From Phocaeicola salanitronis DSM 18170 (GTDB lineage: Bacteria; Bacteroidota; Bacteroidia; Bacteroidales; Bacteroidaceae): DNA of 64,000 nt. The stretch covers positions 2,046,001 through 2,110,000 of the forward strand of contig NC_015164.1 in NCBI RefSeq assembly GCF_000190575.1. Reading direction: 5' to 3'. Below are positions 9,523 to 18,654 of the stretch, one piece after another; position 1 is the stretch's first letter, and each line of letters opens with the position of its first letter. The notes beneath the pieces are model-generated. The model was not told the origin of the DNA. It did no database searches and saw only the letters and a program-made list of their open reading frames with translations. The position numbers and the translations under genes are program-made.

Positions 9523-9680
9523 ATAGTAAAACAAAATTGGTTTGCGAAAAATTCTTGATGTATTGTCATCCTGAACGGACGTGAAGGATCTCGTGTACAT
9601 CCACGTGGGTGCATCCGAGATGCTTCACTTCGTTCAGCATGACAAATCATTTTTCGCAATTTATTTCTGATTGACTATAA
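9523..9680. mobile_element. MITE-like element, family A (copy 1)
   Basis: A non-coding 158-bp unit with imperfect terminal inverted repeats of about 35 bp. The left end begins TATAGTAAAACAAAATTGG and the right end is the complement of TATAGTCAATCAGAAAT; both continue into TTGCGAAAAAT. The interior (9564-9644) is itself a long hairpin that starts TGTCATCCTGAACG and ends CGTTCAGCATGACA. Similar units occur at 21379-21691 and 24353-24511, and one end alone at 47205. There is no transposase, so any movement would need an enzyme encoded elsewhere. Confidence 0.75.
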
Positions 9681-9833
9681 GTGAGTGGGTCTTTAACATA
9701 AGTAACTCGGGCGTTTCACATAAGTAAGTTGGCTGAGTCACTTATGTTCGCAAAAACAACCAGACCACACAGGCAGACACCTCTTTCTCTGTGCCCGTCT
9801 GTGTGGCCTGTGTTCCAATTGCTGAATATGCGG

Positions 9834-10550
9834 TTAGTCGGCTACGCTGAGCGATTGAGTTTCCGGATTAAATTCAAAAATCAACGTATAGCACTTGCCG
9901 TTTGCTACCTCTGGTGTGCCAGACAATGTCACTGTTTCATCATCGTCATTTCGAGAAACCAATGTATAATTTAACTTGGAGTTTTCCTCCAAATAGAAAT
10001 AAACGTATGTACTGCTCTGCTGACCGGCATCCAGCGTGACGTTTCTACCGTTACACATCAGTGTCAGTTCTGTTTGTTCCGTTTTGAAGTAAGTACCAAA
10101 GTTATCTCCTAATTGGAATGTAATGCCAAAGTTATACAAAGACACTTCAAGGGTTACTTCCGTGTGGGTATCTGCGGTTATGGTAAATGTTTCTTCACCA
10201 TAAAAAACAGGTTCGCCTTGTGCGTCCTCTGCCCACGATTCATACGTTTGATAAGCCGCATTATACGCTTTTGCCGTATAGGTTCCGATGGGAAGCGGAA
10301 TCTGTTCGGGCACTTCGCCCGGCTCGTATGACAACACCTTTTTGTCTCCTTCGCAGATTTCCACATACAAAGCGGCTTTGTCTACCGAAGGCAGGGCACG
10401 GCTTGCCGATTGGTTGACATTTTCCACCGTTGCCACTACACTCTTTAAAGAGAGATAACCGTAACCGGATTGATTTTCTGTAACTTCTTCCTGTTGGCAG
10501 CTTGCCAAAAGGAAGATTCCTAATAATAGGTATAGTAGGTTTTGTTTCAT
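9834..10550 (-). CDS. DUF4493-like surface lipoprotein (last gene of the lipoprotein locus)
   Basis: A secreted lipoprotein of 238 residues. The signal peptide ends with the lipobox LLASC (Cys about residue 18), followed by QQEEVTE; acidic residues at this place favour export to the cell surface in Bacteroidetes. The rest is one all-beta domain of the DUF4493 type: SGYGYLSLKS near residue 28, then IPLPIGTYTAKAYN near 85, a FYGEETFTI strand near 118 and LYNFGITFQLGDNF near 140. It shares this pattern with the upstream paralogues but lacks their C-terminal PCMD-like region. The 31-bp gap to the upstream gene fits cotranscription. Role unknown; adhesin-like or a structural subunit is an inference. 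Confidence 0.75.
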   Translation of the reverse strand: MKQNLLYLLLGIFLLASCQQEEVTENQSGYGYLSLKSVVATVENVNQSASRALPSVDKAALYVEICEGDKKVLSYEPGEVPEQIPLPIGTYTAKAYNAAYQTYESWAEDAQGEPVFYGEETFTITADTHTEVTLEVSLYNFGITFQLGDNFGTYFKTEQTELTLMCNGRNVTLDAGQQSSTYVYFYLEENSKLNYTLVSRNDDDETVTLSGTPEVANGKCYTLIFEFNPETQSLSVAD

Positions 10551-10581
10551 TGTATATTATTTAATCATTATATTTTTCATA

Positions 10582-12747
10582 TTATTTAGCATATACTAAT
10601 TCTACATCATCAATATAAAGTTGACTACCTACTCTCAATACATCATTAATTTGTTTGTTGCGCTCAACAGATTCTTTTACCCCTGATTTAAATACCAAAA
10701 TTAACTTATTTGGAATGAGATCCATATTCTCTTGATATTTATTATAGTCAATCTCTAATTCATCTGTTACTTCTGTCCAAGAAGATATTGTAGAAGATTG
10801 TTGAAAAGATTTTTCACCTAAAACAATATCATCGCACAAAACCTGCACAAAAATATCAGTATGATCACCATCATAAGGTTCATATTTATATTTAAATGAA
10901 ACAGAAGTTGGACGAGAATAAAAACTTATACCATAATTTCTTGAAGCCACATCATCATCATGATCTACATCGGTTAATGAGCCAAGAAAAAGTTCACCTG
11001 GAGTTATATATTTTATTGTTCCTCGATCTCCAAATATCGTAGCCCAATTAGAACTTCCATACCCCCATCCAATAGTGGCAATCCATGCTGCGGTTGAATT
11101 ATCAGGTCCAATAATTGGTTGTGTACCAGAACGAGAATTGTACCAGCACTGCATTCCTACAGCATTATCACACGTCAACTCATTTAATGTAGCCCAATTA
11201 TCCCAATAATAACGTGTACCATAATTAGCATTACTTTCAGTAGGAGTATAAATATTCAAATTTCCATTTACCAAAGGGGTCTCTGGATAAGTCATAACCT
11301 CAGTAACTTCTCCCGGCACTTCACCACGATACAATCCACGAATATAATAAGTCGTGCCCGGCAACAATCGGTCTTGACGCATACCATCATTTAAAGTCAT
11401 CCAATTTGTTTGCCCATCAATACTATATTGATAAGTCATATCCCTACTCAACGTAGTAAAATCACCGCTTGTCACCTGTTCTTCACGCAAGGTGCTTACC
11501 GTAAATTCTTTAGTCCATATATTGCCCGGATAAGCATCCACAGTAAATTCCGGCTTATTACAAGTCAACTTATAAGTCAAATTCGCCGTTTTATTCTCAC
11601 TGCTCCAGCGGTCGTTTGCCTTTACATCTACTTCGATAATATTCGTAGTAGTTGCTCCCGCATTTGTTTGGAGCTTGGCAAGCAGGCCGTTCAAATCAAT
11701 ACTATTGTCTGAAACAGCAATACCTAATTGCTCGCTTATTACTTTTCTATTTTCCTCATCAGACCATAGATATTCTTTCTCTTCACCTAATGATGCAAAC
11801 TGTTCATCCTCAAAATTAAACTTAAACTTGATATCCTGCAATGCCGAAGAAAGCGTCAATTTCAGTTTTGCATCTTTCTGTTCCGTTTCTACAAATGACA
11901 ATTCATTATCCGTAAATCCTTCCGCCTCCACTTTCGGCTTCGGCAACCATTCCATCGGTATTTCTTCCGTCAGTGAAGCTTCTACTACATCGACATCTAC
12001 TATACTCAACGGAATATCGAAGCGGTCCAGTTTGGGTGATAAGGTAAGTTTCAGGTGGTCGCCGGCATTTAGCGTAGCCGGTACTTCGAACTCGCTGCCT
12101 AACGTAACCGCCTTATCTGTTCCGTCTATTGTTCCATGGAAAATCACTTCAAAGGCAGAGCCAGCCTGCATGTAAGCACTTTTTTCTCCCGTCTTATCAA
12201 TCTGAACCGGAGTTGCGCTTCCCACCTTTACCTCTACATAATAGTTACTATACACATCTTCGAACGAAGCTTTCGAGTTGTCATACGTTACCGATACCAA
12301 TGCATTGGCTACCTTGCAAGCTATCGTAACCGGTGTGGTCTGATCGTTGAACACTTCTACTCCGGTAGTTTCCCCCTTAAAGTAAGGCGCATCCAGTGCC
12401 AATACCGGATTCTCCCCATACGTTGCGGTCAAGTCATACACACCGCTATAGGCATCAATCACCCCCGTACCGACTTTTTTATTATAGATTTCCTCCTTCG
12501 TTTCCACATTAACAATCCGCAGGTTGAAGTCTGCGCCTTCTATCCCTTCGCTATCCACGATGTCTCCCGGTGTAGCACGCGATACATCCAGTTTTGTTCC
12601 GTCTGTCAGCGAAACGATAAAGCCCGTCTTGCCTTGTGCGGTTTCCAATTCATCGGTCTGCGTGCACGAAAAGAGGCACAAGCCGATGCAAGCCATCCAT
12701 ACATGCTGAATCAATTTCATATCCCTAAACCTTATCTTTTTATTCAT
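10582..12747 (-). CDS. DUF4493-like lipoprotein with C-terminal PCMD-like module
   Basis: A lipoprotein of 721 residues. The signal peptide with lipobox LCLFSC ends near residue 28, followed by TQTDELE. Residues 40-270 form the DUF4493-like region (GKTGFIVSLTDGTKLDVSRA, then DAPYFKGETTGVEVF and ANALVSVTYD). A middle region resembles fibronectin-type repeats (YQYSIDGQTNWMTLNDGMR, then LLPGTTYYIRGLY). The last 240 residues end in SQLYIDDVELVYAK, the ending seen in the two PCMD proteins of this locus. The start at 12747 overlaps the previous stop by 8 bp; ATG 12720 (MKLIQHVW) would also give a good signal peptide. Tight overlap implies translational coupling. Confidence 0.75.
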   Translation of the reverse strand: MNKKIRFRDMKLIQHVWMACIGLCLFSCTQTDELETAQGKTGFIVSLTDGTKLDVSRATPGDIVDSEGIEGADFNLRIVNVETKEEIYNKKVGTGVIDAYSGVYDLTATYGENPVLALDAPYFKGETTGVEVFNDQTTPVTIACKVANALVSVTYDNSKASFEDVYSNYYVEVKVGSATPVQIDKTGEKSAYMQAGSAFEVIFHGTIDGTDKAVTLGSEFEVPATLNAGDHLKLTLSPKLDRFDIPLSIVDVDVVEASLTEEIPMEWLPKPKVEAEGFTDNELSFVETEQKDAKLKLTLSSALQDIKFKFNFEDEQFASLGEEKEYLWSDEENRKVISEQLGIAVSDNSIDLNGLLAKLQTNAGATTTNIIEVDVKANDRWSSENKTANLTYKLTCNKPEFTVDAYPGNIWTKEFTVSTLREEQVTSGDFTTLSRDMTYQYSIDGQTNWMTLNDGMRQDRLLPGTTYYIRGLYRGEVPGEVTEVMTYPETPLVNGNLNIYTPTESNANYGTRYYWDNWATLNELTCDNAVGMQCWYNSRSGTQPIIGPDNSTAAWIATIGWGYGSSNWATIFGDRGTIKYITPGELFLGSLTDVDHDDDVASRNYGISFYSRPTSVSFKYKYEPYDGDHTDIFVQVLCDDIVLGEKSFQQSSTISSWTEVTDELEIDYNKYQENMDLIPNKLILVFKSGVKESVERNKQINDVLRVGSQLYIDDVELVYAK

Positions 12748-14383
12748 AAATCAACTCAAAATTATCAATCAACAACTTGCTGGTGTCTCCACCCGTGAAA
12801 TAATCGCCATACTTGCTTGCCGTTGCAACCACCAAGATATACTTAGGCGTGCGGTTCGTATAGCGGTAGTCCAGCACCAAGTCACGCTGCTGGTATTGCG
12901 AATCGGAACTTCCGCTGATGTATTCCGCATAAGCTATCACATGCGAATCATTCTTATTAAATAACTGACGTTCCGATTTCCGTGTGCGGATTTCGTATGG
13001 CTGGTCCCAATCGGTCAAGGCGATGTAAATATGGCAAGAGTCTGCCCGCCCCGACAGATACGTCAAATCATCATCACCGATACGGTTAATGGTGGAAGAA
13101 GTATATTTATAATTAATCCGCAGCTTCGTAGGGAAAGCGTTGAATTCCCTGCCAAAGCTCAACACGCCGTTTGTACCGTCCGTCTTCACATAACTTCCCG
13201 TAAAGATATTCCCTGCTGCCAGTTTCATTACCACCCACCGTGTCTCCAATGAAGCGGCACGCCCAGAGCCGTTGCAGGTTTCTTCCGTGGGGATGCTGTT
13301 GCTGTCCCCTATCGTTGTGGCTCCTTTATTGCCTGTATCCCAAAAAGAAGTAGTAGACCACGGCTGCCACAACGTACCATTTTTTGCCGGTTCGCTTGAC
13401 CAATTATCAAAACTGCCGTTCTCCAACGGCGTAGCCGGGGCAGTAGTAAACGATTGTGCTGCTCCGGCTACGCCGTCCACCGACACACGGCATTGATAAG
13501 AAGTGTTAGCTTGCAAACCGGTAAAGGTCGCCGTGTAGCGCGACCCGTTGACCGATACAGCCGATGACGGCAATTCGCTCCATGCAGAAGCGCTTGCCGT
13601 TTTATATTCTACCACAGGAGTCTTTCCGCTTACGATGCTTCCGCTTAGCGTGGCACGGGTGCTCATCGGAAACACAGAAGCAGTTCCTGTCGTATTTTCC
13701 TCATGGAACACCCGTACCGTCCATTTAGTGAAATGTTCCGGATCCCAAGCATTGGAAACCATAAACTCTTGCCCTGCAGAAAAGTCATGTATGGTAGTAG
13801 GGTCAGGTTCTACACTACCCGAAGGGCCTCCCAACGGTAATGAATGAATCTGTATATTACGTAAATCCTTATCTGGCGACACATAAATGTATGCCCGATG
13901 GTTTTCTTCGTCAATTACATGGCGAATCATACCGTCTACATCCGGAGTACGGTCAATCACTTGTGTCACGTTTACCGTCCACACATAATCTTGATACGTA
14001 CGAAGGGTAAACTGCACCGGAGAGGAGAAATCCACGCGGGTATCCGCCAAGTTGTCGGGTATCTCGAAACCGGCTGTCGGGAAACGGTCTTTATCCACAC
14101 ACGCCTCTTCATCAACTATCAGTTCTGTACCTTCCGGTGCGATAGTCAGACGCATAATGCGCAATTTGGTCAGGTCTACCGTATCATCTACATACAGCGT
14201 TACGGTACGGGTATCCCGGTTAATGCCTGCCTGCGTGGCTCCTTCGGGTGCACTGCTAAGCTGCCCTTCCACTTCAAAGTTTTCGATGTTCGCTTCTTCA
14301 ATGGGATAAGGAATATCGTTCTCAATCTTGCATCCGTGAAGTGCCAGCAAGCATAAAGTCGTATAGAGTAGTTTCTTTATCAT
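12740..14383 (-). CDS. PCMD-domain lipoprotein (putative carbohydrate-metabolism domain)
   Basis: A lipoprotein of 547 residues with lipobox LALHGC (Cys near residue 18) followed by KIEND. The N-terminal part is unlike DUF4493: two beta-rich repeats end in FTLRTYQDYVWTVNVTQ (near 140) and in FMVSNAWDPEHFTKWTVRVF (near 220), resembling the DUF5018-type surface repeats. A fibronectin-like segment follows (YTATFTGLQANTSYQCRV near 285). From about residue 320, LENGSFDNW to the end SKLLIDNFELIYE matches the PCMD fold family (PF13201), which has unknown ligand and no proven activity. It begins the tail half of the locus after a repeat-filled gap of about 230 bp. Confidence 0.75.
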   Translation of the reverse strand: MIKKLLYTTLCLLALHGCKIENDIPYPIEEANIENFEVEGQLSSAPEGATQAGINRDTRTVTLYVDDTVDLTKLRIMRLTIAPEGTELIVDEEACVDKDRFPTAGFEIPDNLADTRVDFSSPVQFTLRTYQDYVWTVNVTQVIDRTPDVDGMIRHVIDEENHRAYIYVSPDKDLRNIQIHSLPLGGPSGSVEPDPTTIHDFSAGQEFMVSNAWDPEHFTKWTVRVFHEENTTGTASVFPMSTRATLSGSIVSGKTPVVEYKTASASAWSELPSSAVSVNGSRYTATFTGLQANTSYQCRVSVDGVAGAAQSFTTAPATPLENGSFDNWSSEPAKNGTLWQPWSTTSFWDTGNKGATTIGDSNSIPTEETCNGSGRAASLETRWVVMKLAAGNIFTGSYVKTDGTNGVLSFGREFNAFPTKLRINYKYTSSTINRIGDDDLTYLSGRADSCHIYIALTDWDQPYEIRTRKSERQLFNKNDSHVIAYAEYISGSSDSQYQQRDLVLDYRYTNRTPKYILVVATASKYGDYFTGGDTSKLLIDNFELIYE

Positions 14384-14424
14384 GTAATGAGTTTATAAGT
14401 TTTTAAGTTTGTCGTCTTGCCAAC

Positions 14425-14575
14425 GAGAGTATATCAAAATAGAATTTGGTTATCAAAAAGTAATGTCATGCTGAACATAGTGAAGCATCTCGGATACATC
14501 ACCTTACGTTTTCGAGATCCTTCGCTTCGCTCAGGATGACAAAATGAAAGCTGATTCCATTTTTGAGACACCCTC
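14425..14575. mobile_element. MITE-like element, family C (copy 1), inside the lipoprotein locus
   Basis: The ends are GAGAGTATATCAAAATAG and the rough complement TTTTTGAGACACCCTC. The interior contains the TGTCATGCTGAAC ... CAGGATGACA hairpin common to families A and C. It lies between the outer-membrane protein gene and the PCMD gene, so it will be part of any read-through transcript. A better-preserved copy is at 29722-29892. Confidence 0.6.
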
Positions 14576-14610
14576 ATGTATGACATACTATAATTCTTCA
14601 TTCTTCATTT

Positions 14611-15357
14611 TCAAAGGTAGAACGTCATGCCGATGTTAACGGAAAACAAGTTTATCTTAAAGTTTCCCGAACTGGTACGCCGTTTTCCGGTCTCTACCTG
14701 ATTGGTCTTCTGGTCTACCCACTTAAAGTCGAATCCCATCACGCCCATCGACACTTCTACGGCAGCAAAATCGGTCACAAAAGCCGTTATACCCGGCGCA
14801 AAGCCTATCTCCAAGTTGTTGACGGTCTGATACGTCCCGTCGTATTGCGTCCCCGAGCCAGTCGAGTTCTTGCCTTCGGCATACCCGTAAGTAAGGCGTA
14901 TCTCGTTGAAGAAACCGAATATCTTGCTTTTGCCTATCGGCATATACGAACGGAAAAAGCCCGAAGCCTCGTACTTATGCTCCAGGTAATACACGTCCTC
15001 CAGATTGATATTGAAATCTTCTCCTAAGTTTAAGTCGAAATTTCCCAAGTCGAGGTAAGTGCGGTTGTAGGCAAAACGCACACCGGCTGCCAAGTTGTTG
15101 CTGAAGAAATAACCGACAAACGGGCTTACCTTGAAATCATACCCTTCGCCGGTGATGTTTTTCAGCACCGTAAAGTTGAGGTTGTCCTCGTTGTGCTCGG
15201 TATAAGAAACCGTTCCGCCTACCATCCATTGCCCTTTCGGGATAAATACATACTTCTGGGTTTCACGATCGATGCGTTGCACCCGATGCGGATTGATAGC
15301 GGAGGCAGAAAGCACACTCATCGCTAACATCGCAAAAAAGAAAAATTTAGTCTTCAT
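14611..15357 (-). CDS. Outer-membrane beta-barrel protein of the lipoprotein locus
   Basis: A protein of 248 residues with a cleavable signal peptide (MKTKFFFFAMLAMSVLSASA). The mature part consists of alternating amphipathic strands (WMVGGTVSYTEHN, FKVSPFVGYFFSNNLAAGVRFAYN, quoted in part) and ends with INLFSVNIGMTFYL. That final aromatic-terminated strand is typical of outer-membrane barrels recognised by BamA. The predicted size fits an 8- to 10-strand barrel. It is the only gene of the locus without a lipobox. A stable hairpin (15370-15414) precedes it. Anchor or export partner of the lipoproteins is an inference from its position only. Confidence 0.8.
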   Translation of the reverse strand: MKTKFFFFAMLAMSVLSASAINPHRVQRIDRETQKYVFIPKGQWMVGGTVSYTEHNEDNLNFTVLKNITGEGYDFKVSPFVGYFFSNNLAAGVRFAYNRTYLDLGNFDLNLGEDFNINLEDVYYLEHKYEASGFFRSYMPIGKSKIFGFFNEIRLTYGYAEGKNSTGSGTQYDGTYQTVNNLEIGFAPGITAFVTDFAAVEVSMGVMGFDFKWVDQKTNQVETGKRRTSSGNFKINLFSVNIGMTFYL

Positions 15358-15369
15358 TTATTCATAAGG

Positions 15370-15414
15370 ATAACCGGAAGAGGAAAATGCTCACGCATTT
15401 CCTCTCTCGGTTAT
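15370..15414 (-). promoter_or_regulatory. Intercistronic hairpin in the lipoprotein operon
   Basis: Stem ATAACCG...AGAGGAAAATGC pairs with GCATTTCCTCT...CGGTTAT around a TCAC loop, with one small internal mismatch. There is no T-run after it on the minus strand. It is therefore more likely to be an mRNA-stabilising or processing hairpin than a terminator. It separates the third and fourth genes of the run. Confidence 0.6.
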
Positions 15415-15437
15415 GGTTATTGAGTTTTGTTTTTTAA

Positions 15438-17273
15438 TTATTCTTGAACGGACGGTTCGCCATCGTAAACCAGTTCGAAATCATCCACGTACATTACACT
15501 TGAATCACTACCGACAAAATAATCACCGTATTTACTTGCACTCATCACAATAATTATATGTGTAGGCTTACGTTCAAGACTTCGATATACCAACGGAATA
15601 TTTACTTCCTTCCACCCATCTGTCGCCACGCATTCCGCCTGTGGAAGTTCACCGTAAGCAATTATGTTAGGATCATTATCAAAATCAATAAATTGTTTTT
15701 TACCATTATTTACTTCATAAGGAGCACCTTTGTCAGACAATGCTATATAAATTGCATTTTGATCTGTATCACCCAAATGCAAAGTTGCATCTGACGGCAA
15801 ATTTGTATCTTTCCCTCTATTCACTTCGCCCGGTGCATACTGAATCCAGCCATGCAAGGCAATTGGACGTGCTGTAAAAGGTTGTCCAAAATTAATACGT
15901 GCACCCATCGGATTCATTATCGTTTCCTGATAATTTCCCGTATAAATATTACCAGCAGCAAACTGTATAACTACATACGTTGAAGCCAATTTGGCTGACT
16001 TCCCAGAAGTATGAACAATTGTTTCCTCAGGGGAAGTAGGGTTTTTAGCTCCAAGCGTAGCAGCCATTCCTGTAGAAGTGCCTACATTACCGGAATCCCA
16101 GAAAGATTTATTGAAATCCGCACTAACTGCCGCATCTGCAAACCAAGTATTCTTATAGTTACCTGTACCCTTATTCCAATCCTCGAAACTACCGTTATAT
16201 AATGCTGTAGCCGCTTCCGTAGTAAATTCCTTCACATCACTTGTAAACGTATTTTCTTCACCATATACTAACCGACTTTCGTATGCCGTTGCAGGGGGCA
16301 GTTGGGTAATTGTAGCTTTATACGTTCCATTTTCATTGACAGCTGCCACTTTAATCCAATCCTCATCAGTCGCATCCGCTTTTTTCTCCCGATACTGAAA
16401 TGCCACTTTAGTAGGATCTACCTCCACCACGTTGTTTCCGTTCATCGTACCTTCCAAATAAACGAGCTTCGCCCATGCATTGGCAGAAGAAACCGCTAAG
16501 GTCGGCTGGTCGGGCACAACCAATGGGAATTCAATGTTGAATGTGTATGTTTTGGTTGCCGGATCCACTTCCACCGTTACATTACCGCCTGTGGTTTCCC
16601 CTACCTTATAGTTTAAGATATAATGGTCGCGGGCTTTCACATCGGTAATTTCATTGACTTGTGTATTGGTTACACTGTTTTTATTTGTTGCCGATACGGT
16701 TGCTTTCAGGTCTGTTACCGGGAAATAGCCTGATTGAGTGGTCTGATTCATGATAAAGTCTAACGGACTGATACCGGCATCGCCAGCTTTATCATCTATT
16801 TCCACCTCCGCCCCGGTAAAAGCATCCTTAAACGTTTGGTCGAAGTTAACGGTTACTTTCACATTGGCAAGCGTACATTCGATAGTAGCGTTTGCACTCT
16901 TTTCACTTTTCACAGTTACTTGCGTGCTTCCGGCATAATAAGGTTTGTCAAACCCTGAAGTAGCTCCGTCGAATCCAGCCGAAGAAGCTTTTACGGTATA
17001 GGTACCGACAGGCAGCTCAATGGTTTCGCCTTTCCAGTTTGTTTCAAAGTTTGTTGTTTCCTTTACCACTTCGCCGCTTGCATTGACAATCTGCACAGCA
17101 AGTTGTTTCGGATTATAAGCAGCTTCCGCACGAGTAATGGAAGATGTATTTACTTCCAATCCCAAACGGAGATAGCCTATAGCATTGCTTCCTAATTCTT
17201 CTTCGCTTTGACAAGCGGAGAATGTAATCAGTAAGCAACATATTATAATAAATGTATACCAATTCCTTTTCAT
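15438..17273 (-). CDS. DUF4493 plus PCMD lipoprotein
   Basis: A lipoprotein of 611 residues. The ATG at 17273 (MKRNWYTFIIICCLLITFSAC) is chosen because the longer frame starts at a TTG inside the previous gene; it leaves a 1-bp gap after that gene's stop. The lipobox Cys is followed by QSEEELG. Residues about 35-260 form a DUF4493 region (AIGYLRLGLEVN, IELPVGTYTVKASS, DKPYYAGSTQVTV, CTLANVKVTVNFD). A fibronectin-like section follows (VAFQYREKKADATDEDWIKV, then LPPATAYESRLVY). From NGSFEDW near residue 350 to SSVMYVDDFELVYD is the PCMD region. It thus fuses the two domain types found separately in its neighbours. Confidence 0.8.
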   Translation of the reverse strand: MKRNWYTFIIICCLLITFSACQSEEELGSNAIGYLRLGLEVNTSSITRAEAAYNPKQLAVQIVNASGEVVKETTNFETNWKGETIELPVGTYTVKASSAGFDGATSGFDKPYYAGSTQVTVKSEKSANATIECTLANVKVTVNFDQTFKDAFTGAEVEIDDKAGDAGISPLDFIMNQTTQSGYFPVTDLKATVSATNKNSVTNTQVNEITDVKARDHYILNYKVGETTGGNVTVEVDPATKTYTFNIEFPLVVPDQPTLAVSSANAWAKLVYLEGTMNGNNVVEVDPTKVAFQYREKKADATDEDWIKVAAVNENGTYKATITQLPPATAYESRLVYGEENTFTSDVKEFTTEAATALYNGSFEDWNKGTGNYKNTWFADAAVSADFNKSFWDSGNVGTSTGMAATLGAKNPTSPEETIVHTSGKSAKLASTYVVIQFAAGNIYTGNYQETIMNPMGARINFGQPFTARPIALHGWIQYAPGEVNRGKDTNLPSDATLHLGDTDQNAIYIALSDKGAPYEVNNGKKQFIDFDNDPNIIAYGELPQAECVATDGWKEVNIPLVYRSLERKPTHIIIVMSASKYGDYFVGSDSSVMYVDDFELVYDGEPSVQE

Positions 17274-17274
17274 A

Positions 17275-18624
17275 TTATTCAACAATATTAATAGTCAAAG
17301 TAGCAGTTTTTTGCTGGTTATTAGCATCAATTACTGTTAAAATGAAATCATGTTTTCCTGGGAAACCTATAGTGCTCTCAGTTCCACATAAAAGGTTAAA
17401 TAAAACGTCATTCATTGTAAATTCATATTCTGTAGAATTAACTGTAGGTAAAGCAAACATACTTTCTAAATCAGATACAACGTCACTGGTCAAATCCAAT
17501 CCATCGCCCGTGGTCAAATTCATATTCCCAGCAGCTTCTTCAAAAGCCTCATTATCTGTATCAACTTTCACATAAAGACTCTTGATTCCATTTTTTACAT
17601 TCATTACAATAACCACATCATCAGGGTATTTACCTCCAACCACTGTTACACCATTCGTCAAATACCCCGTATCATTATCCGAAATAGTAATGGCTTCAGA
17701 CGGTTCCGGATCTGGCTCTTGACCTCCACCACCTTGGTTCGGATCATCCGTAGGCTCATCATCGTCGTCTCCCGAATCTCCGGTACCCGGAGTGATAGGA
17801 ATCGTCACGCTTTCGTCATGATTTGAGAAACTTAAGATAACCGATACATCAAAGCCAATCTGCGGCTGTTCCGGTTGTTCGGGAGTTTCTTCTTGGGTTA
17901 CATCGATATTGATAGCCAATGCGTCACCTCCTACAAAGTTCGGGTTATCGTTCTCGCCAAAGTTTTCAACCGCATCTGCTTTCGTCAAGGTTTGTGCCTT
18001 CGTATAGGTTACCCCCTCTTTTACAGCCATTATATTCATTTTCAATGTAGGTACACCTGTCTCGCCCAAATACCAATAAGCTGTATGATTATCATAATTG
18101 TCCGCATTGCTGAACTCCAACGTATGATTATTGCCACCATCCAACGTAATGGTCCAGCTATCGAAAGAATCGAAATCGCTTGGCAAATCCAATGCCACCC
18201 TGGTATTCGCCAACGTACATACGACATTCACGTCTTCCGTAATACCCTCGGTTACCGTCAAATCGGCTACACCTTGATAATAAGGGTCTTTCATAATAGA
18301 AAATCCGACCAATGTTCCCTGCGTATGGGCTTTAACTACATACGTACCTGCAGCCAAAGGCACTACATTGTCCAACTCTACAATTTCGGCATACGAAGCA
18401 AAAGTCTTGCTATTCGCCGGTGTATCCTCGCAAGTGATTTCTACCGGGAATGTTGTTACATCGTTGTTAGCCCGGCCTGTTCCCGGCTCTTTCACCGACA
18501 AGCCCAGTTGCAATGCACCCATAGCTTCGGATGTGCCTGTACCAGCCAGCTCGTCTTTCATTTCGCAAGACGCCAATGCCCCTGTAAGCAATACGCCCAG
18601 CATCCATTTATTCATTGTCTTCAT
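17275..18624 (-). CDS. DUF4493 lipoprotein with acidic linker and extra C-terminal domain
   Basis: A lipoprotein of 449 residues with lipobox GALASC (Cys near residue 20) followed by EMKDELA. Residues about 32-230 are DUF4493-like (MGALQLGLSVKEPGTGRA, VPLAAGTYVVKAHTQ, DPYYQGVADLTVTEG, CTLANTRVALDLP). A low-complexity linker rich in Asp, Pro and Gly (TGDSGDDDDEPTDDPNQGG, near residues 275-310) leads to an independent C-terminal beta domain of about 130 residues ending KTATLTINIVE. The linker suggests that the last domain is displayed away from the anchored part. It is the second gene of the locus, 30 bp from the first. Confidence 0.78.
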   Translation of the reverse strand: MKTMNKWMLGVLLTGALASCEMKDELAGTGTSEAMGALQLGLSVKEPGTGRANNDVTTFPVEITCEDTPANSKTFASYAEIVELDNVVPLAAGTYVVKAHTQGTLVGFSIMKDPYYQGVADLTVTEGITEDVNVVCTLANTRVALDLPSDFDSFDSWTITLDGGNNHTLEFSNADNYDNHTAYWYLGETGVPTLKMNIMAVKEGVTYTKAQTLTKADAVENFGENDNPNFVGGDALAINIDVTQEETPEQPEQPQIGFDVSVILSFSNHDESVTIPITPGTGDSGDDDDEPTDDPNQGGGGQEPDPEPSEAITISDNDTGYLTNGVTVVGGKYPDDVVIVMNVKNGIKSLYVKVDTDNEAFEEAAGNMNLTTGDGLDLTSDVVSDLESMFALPTVNSTEYEFTMNDVLFNLLCGTESTIGFPGKHDFILTVIDANNQQKTATLTINIVE

Positions 18625-18654
18625 ATATCTTCTATTCCGTTTTTAATTGATTCA

